This document shows, piece by piece, positions 6,229-8,576 of a stretch of DNA of 8,576 nucleotides (position 1 is the stretch's first letter; each line of letters opens with the position of its first letter). Under the pieces are notes generated by a model. The model saw only the letters and a list, made by a program, of their open reading frames with translations. It was not told the origin of the DNA and did no database searches. A program made the position numbers and the translations under genes. The DNA is taken from NCBI GenBank assembly GCA_903868375.1, contig CAIPVD010000178.1:1-8576 (forward strand), given 5' to 3'. This DNA is from an uncultured delta proteobacterium (GTDB lineage: Bacteria; UBA10199; GCA-002796325; 1-14-0-20-49-13).

Positions 6229-6242
6229 GCAGGAGTAGCTCA
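6229..6242 (+). repeat. 14-bp right direct repeat, 5' end of tRNA-Gly
   Basis: Identical to 5800-5813; this copy is part of the functional tRNA. The distance between copies is 429 bp. Confidence 0.85.
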
Positions 6243-6269
6243 GTGGTAGAGCGTCACGTTGCCAACGTG

Positions 6270-6300
6270 AAAGTCGCGAGTTCGACCCTCGTCTCCTGCT
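6270..6300 (+). other. Probable attachment site core of the integrative element
   Basis: Tyrosine integrases commonly recombine within the T-arm and 3' end of tRNA genes. Here the integrase lies 73 nt beyond the tRNA 3' end with its C-terminus toward it, the usual arrangement. The exact core cannot be drawn because the second copy at the far end of the element is outside the window. Confidence 0.45.
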
Positions 6301-6308
6301 CAATGATT

Positions 6309-6342
6309 ACGCGGACTTACTGAAAAGTGGGTTCGCGTTTTT
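6309..6342 (+). terminator. Possible rho-independent terminator of tRNA-Gly
   Basis: ACGCG (6309-6313) can pair with CGCGT (6334-6338) and ACTT (6315-6318) with AAGT (6325-6328), with an asymmetric internal loop on the 3' side (6329-6333). The fold is followed by a short T-run (6338-6342). The fold is imperfect, so this is tentative. Confidence 0.35.
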
Positions 6343-6373
6343 CATTTCTTTGCAAATTCTTCGCAAAATGCTT

Positions 6374-7477
6374 TTAAACGGCGGCCGCGAACTCCACCTT
6401 GATAACGTTGGAATCAGCCCCAAAAGAAACGATATTACCCTTGCTTGCCAGGAAGGCCTTTGAGAGATGCGCATACCGTTCGGTCATCCTTAAACTGCTG
6501 TGTCCGAGGATCTTCTGAAGGTCGTAAGGATTGCCTGCGTTCATCATAAAATGGCTTGCGTAGGTATGACGCATGTCATGAAAACGGATACGTTGAACAT
6601 CAGAGGCCTGAATATCCTTCTCAAAATAACGAGAACGGAGGTTTCCTGCGTCAAGCATATATCCGTTACAATTGAAAACAAGTTCCGACTTACCCCTATT
6701 CTTATAAGCCTCTTTCAATTCCTCGAATATGGCGCTGTTGATGGGAACGTGTCTGACCTTATGGCTCTTGGTGGTTTCACGAACCTTCCGCTCATGACAA
6801 CTGAACGTCCTGCATACGGTCATAATGTGGTTCTCAAAATCAACATCTCTCCATCTAAGCCCTATTAACTCACCCATGCGCATACCCGTGTTTAAGGCCG
6901 TTAAATAGATCAGATATATCGCTCGCTGGCTTTCAACATACTTCTGTTTGGCAAATTCAAGAAATATGTTCGCATCTTTTAAACTCCAAAACTTGAAACC
7001 ACAGGCATCAACTTTTAACGGTTGTATAGCGGTCATCGGATTATTAAAAATAAGGCGCCGTTTGAGGCAATAATTAAAAATAGTCCGAACGACACACAAG
7101 TTCCTGTTCAGCGTTGAATTGGAGAGCCGCTTATCCTTTCGGAGGCTAGCGATCATGTCATCAATGTGTATTGGGTGGACTTTTCCGAGCCTTAAATGTC
7201 CGATATGGGGATAGACGTTGTTCTTCAACATGTTCTTATCCGTGATAACTCCACTGCCGGATTTTCTGACTTCCGCGTGTTTTAAGATCCATTCTTCGGC
7301 GGCCTGTTTGAAGGTGTATTCCTTTGAGTTTGGAAGCCCCCCATTTACAAGCATGTCTCTTTCGAACAGAACAGCATCTATTTTGCGTTTAAATGTCCGG
7401 TTAAGGTCTTTGCCGTCCATCATCAATCTGACTCTATAAACGGTCATTCTCTTCTGTCTACAGGTGTTTATTGACAT
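6374..7477 (-). CDS. int: Phage-type tyrosine integrase
   Basis: 367 residues, a normal length for tRNA-targeting integrases. The start ATG at 7477 has AAAGGAGA (7482-7489) with 5 nt spacing. The N-terminus (about 1-48, YRVRLMMDGKDLNRTFKRK) looks like an arm-type DNA-binding domain. A SAM-like core-binding domain follows (about 52-145). The catalytic domain holds the full set: Arg200 (TGMRMGELIGLRW), Lys237 (TTKSHKVRHVPI), His300 and Arg303 (FHDMRHTYASH), His326 (KILGHSS) and nucleophile Tyr335 (ERYAHLS). It should therefore be active. It makes site-specific strand exchange between the element and its chromosomal site, here most likely the adjacent tRNA-Gly. The stop is 73 nt from the tRNA. 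No excisionase is recognisable in the window. Confidence 0.96.
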   Translation of the reverse strand: MSINTCRQKRMTVYRVRLMMDGKDLNRTFKRKIDAVLFERDMLVNGGLPNSKEYTFKQAAEEWILKHAEVRKSGSGVITDKNMLKNNVYPHIGHLRLGKVHPIHIDDMIASLRKDKRLSNSTLNRNLCVVRTIFNYCLKRRLIFNNPMTAIQPLKVDACGFKFWSLKDANIFLEFAKQKYVESQRAIYLIYLTALNTGMRMGELIGLRWRDVDFENHIMTVCRTFSCHERKVRETTKSHKVRHVPINSAIFEELKEAYKNRGKSELVFNCNGYMLDAGNLRSRYFEKDIQASDVQRIRFHDMRHTYASHFMMNAGNPYDLQKILGHSSLRMTERYAHLSKAFLASKGNIVSFGADSNVIKVEFAAAV

Positions 7478-7478
7478 C

Positions 7479-7694
7479 CTATCTCCTTTCCCTAAGTCGA
7501 TTAAGGATGTCTGGATAAATGCACCTAAAATGTTTGGGCAATTTCTCTACCATCTGATTTTCAAAGAACGTTGCTACGTGTTGCAGGCTATTACTTACGC
7601 TGGTTTTGACGTATTTGCAAGATATGTTAGACGAGGAGAAGCAAACGACCGTCTTAAGCGTATGTCTTCCGTTGCTTTGAATATAACTATTCAT
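7479..7694 (-). CDS. Possible 71-aa ORF between element gene and integrase
   Basis: It runs from an ATG at 7694, which overlaps the stop of the upstream gene, to a TAG ending 1 nt before the integrase ATG. This tight fit is what operon genes show. Against it, the Shine-Dalgarno is poor, the sequence (MNSYIQSNGRHTLKTVV..., ending PDILNRLRERR) matches nothing I know, and the frame stays open further upstream through the neighbour gene, so it may be chance. The position just before the integrase would suit a small regulator or excisionase, but no DNA-binding motif is evident. If it is not a gene, this stretch is the leader of the integrase. Confidence 0.3.
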   Translation of the reverse strand: MNSYIQSNGRHTLKTVVCFSSSNISCKYVKTSVSNSLQHVATFFENQMVEKLPKHFRCIYPDILNRLRERR

Positions 7695-8286
7695 GACAGG
7701 CCCCATCATCGTGCACCGGTTGTCCCGTTCCTGCACTATTCGGTTGCTGAACATTGACTTGCTGGCCACCGTTACTGGCGATGTTGATCTGGATGGGAGG
7801 CAGATTACGGATCAACTTTCGGACCCTTGCAAGGGATTCTACGGCTCTAATATATCGGCCATGCACAGCTGTCAGATAATTTTCCCAATATTGCGCAACG
7901 TTTAAGCTTAAGGATTTATTTACAACTGTGGAAGTGTATAGGTTTTCTGCATAGACAAGTCGAATCCATGCTGTCGTCACATGATCAATAAGAAGCCTCT
8001 CGACATGTGATGCATCATCGTAATCCAATTTCTTTTTAAGTACACTGACCTCTGAAAGAAGCAAGGCCTTTGACATGTTACTACTGATCTTGTCTATAAG
8101 TTGGGTTCTAATATTGCCCATCGCCTGCGTAACACATGGCCATAGATCCTTGTTTGATATTGCTAACTCCCGGAATCGAGCTGTATCAACTTCTGTTACT
8201 TCGTCATCTCTGCACATTTTCTTTAGCAGAGCGGCAAATTCATGCGCTGGATCGACCTCTTTATTTATAAGCGCTTTTTTTGACAT
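7687..8286 (-). CDS. Mobile-element hypothetical protein with RVRKL / QQVNV motifs
   Basis: 199 residues from the ATG at 8286, preceded by GGAGGA (8296-8301). Soluble, largely helical. The C-terminal part holds RAVESLARVRKL (147-158) followed by QINIASNGGQQVNV (166-179) and a Gln/Gly/Pro-rich, probably disordered tail. From memory, this helix plus a '(V/I)QVNI...QVNV' ending marks an uncharacterised family found in integrative elements of diverse bacteria, often next to a gene like the one upstream here. Function is unknown; I see no catalytic motif. Its start lies inside the end of the upstream gene (26-nt overlap), implying co-translation. Confidence 0.78.
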   Translation of the reverse strand: MSKKALINKEVDPAHEFAALLKKMCRDDEVTEVDTARFRELAISNKDLWPCVTQAMGNIRTQLIDKISSNMSKALLLSEVSVLKKKLDYDDASHVERLLIDHVTTAWIRLVYAENLYTSTVVNKSLSLNVAQYWENYLTAVHGRYIRAVESLARVRKLIRNLPPIQINIASNGGQQVNVQQPNSAGTGQPVHDDGACHE

Positions 8287-8576
8287 TTCGTTTTTTCCTC
8301 CATTGACCTTTATGTTGATGGAATCCAGCGCATCGCAGATGCGCAGAAACAGCCTTTCGTACTTTTTGTTCTATTGCGCCTAAGTCATGATTGATATTGC
8401 CTTCAGCTATTCTCTTTTTTTGTTCTGCGGCTCGTTGCATAGCTTTATCGTCCCGTTCGGCCTTATCAATAATAGACATGGCATCGGCAAACTCCCCGCC
8501 GCCCATATACTGTGAGTGAATCTCCTTACCGTTTCGAGATTTGTGATAATAATATAATCGTCCTTTACGCTGTTCC
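8261..8576 (-). CDS. Mobile-element hypothetical protein, 5' end outside window
   Basis: The frame is open through the right edge, so the start is outside the window; 104 residues are visible. An ATG at 8506 is internal, because in-frame sequence upstream of it (RLYYYHKSRNGKEIHSQYMG) belongs to the same protein. The visible part has that Tyr-rich, basic segment followed by GGG, a charged helix (DAMSIIDKAERDDKAMQRAAEQKKR), then AGFHQHKGQWRKKRN near the C-terminus. I recall an uncharacterised element-borne family with a 'RYYYRSRRVGGRV.. EYVGGGPLA' start and an 'AGYHRHHRGEWRKRR' end, which fits well. No function is known to me; the basic, aromatic ends suggest nucleic-acid contact (inference). 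It overlaps the next gene by 26 nt. Confidence 0.75.
   Translation of the reverse strand, partial: EQRKGRLYYYHKSRNGKEIHSQYMGGGEFADAMSIIDKAERDDKAMQRAAEQKKRIAEGNINHDLGAIEQKVRKAVSAHLRCAGFHQHKGQWRKKRNVKKSAYK

Larger units (their letters stand above)
6229..6300 (+). tRNA. tRNA-Gly(GCC)
   Basis: A complete 72-nt cloverleaf. Acceptor stem is GCAGGAG (6229-6235) / CTCCTGC (6293-6299); D-arm GCTC-AGTGGTA-GAGC; anticodon stem TCACG/CGTGA; loop TTGCCAA with anticodon GCC at 6261-6263; T-arm GCGAG-TTCGACC-CTCGT (one G-U pair). The discriminator is T6300, usual for bacterial glycine tRNAs. CCA is not encoded; CAA follows. It reads GGC and GGU codons. Its 5' end abuts the GIY-YIG cassette and its 3' end the integrase element. 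Confidence 0.97.
6301..8576. mobile_element. Left end of tRNA-borne integrative element, continues past window
   Basis: It begins at the tRNA-Gly 3' end and carries a tyrosine integrase, a possible small ORF and two overlapping element-type genes, all on the minus strand and pointing to the tRNA. The right boundary is not in the window, so size and class (phage, conjugative or satellite) cannot be decided. Confidence 0.65.

Noticed and set aside
6500..6868. 122-codon plus-strand frame
   Set aside because: Antisense to the integrase catalytic domain, where all catalytic residues are intact.
7479..7769. 96-codon version of the small minus-strand ORF with a GTG start
   Set aside because: It would overlap the upstream gene by 83 nt; the ATG at 7694 is the more sensible start if this is a gene at all.
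8075..8383. 102-codon plus-strand frame
   Set aside because: Antisense to the two element genes; composition is that of a reverse-strand shadow.

Overview
The window looks like a stretch of chromosome from a Gram-negative (diderm) bacterium of moderate GC content, with an integrated element starting at its right end. An Omp85-type beta-barrel with a signal peptide and a lipobox lipoprotein show an outer membrane. The lipoprotein and barrel pair resembles families I know from deltaproteobacterial-type and related lineages, but I cannot name the organism.

Layout. Positions 1-3049 (minus strand) form a compact three-gene operon: a Cys-rich protein of unknown function, an Omp85/surface-antigen-type outer membrane barrel, and a lipoprotein that runs off the left edge. 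The last two genes overlap by ATGA. A short divergent intergenic region (3050-3176) with repeated GTTGC/GCAAC and TTTTAGGAAT motifs separates this operon from a plus-strand gene (3177-3920), possibly a papain-like/C39-like cysteine peptidase. That gene converges, with a 3-nt gap, on a PAS-GAF-histidine kinase (3924-5667). The kinase reading frame is broken just before the phospho-acceptor histidine, so it appears as two ORFs.

Positions 5800-6300 are the most unusual part. A small GIY-YIG nuclease gene (5898-6140) sits between two pairs of hairpins: long imperfect outer hairpins at 5816-5870 and 6174-6226, and short GC-rich inner hairpins with the same seven-base stem at 5873-5890 and 6154-6171. 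The whole unit is bracketed by a 14-bp direct repeat that is the exact 5' end of the adjacent tRNA-Gly(GCC) gene (5800-5813 and 6229-6242). The spacing to the hairpins is 2 nt on both sides. This looks like a small transposon-like or homing cassette inserted at the 5' end of a tRNA gene, leaving the tRNA intact.

From the 3' end of the same tRNA rightwards lies a second mobile element: a tyrosine integrase (6374-7477) pointing at the tRNA, a possible 71-aa ORF, and two overlapping element-type genes (7687-8286 and 8261 to the right edge). The second of these extends through the edge, so its start is outside the window. The far attachment site is not visible. One tRNA-Gly gene therefore seems to have been used by two unrelated elements, one at each end.
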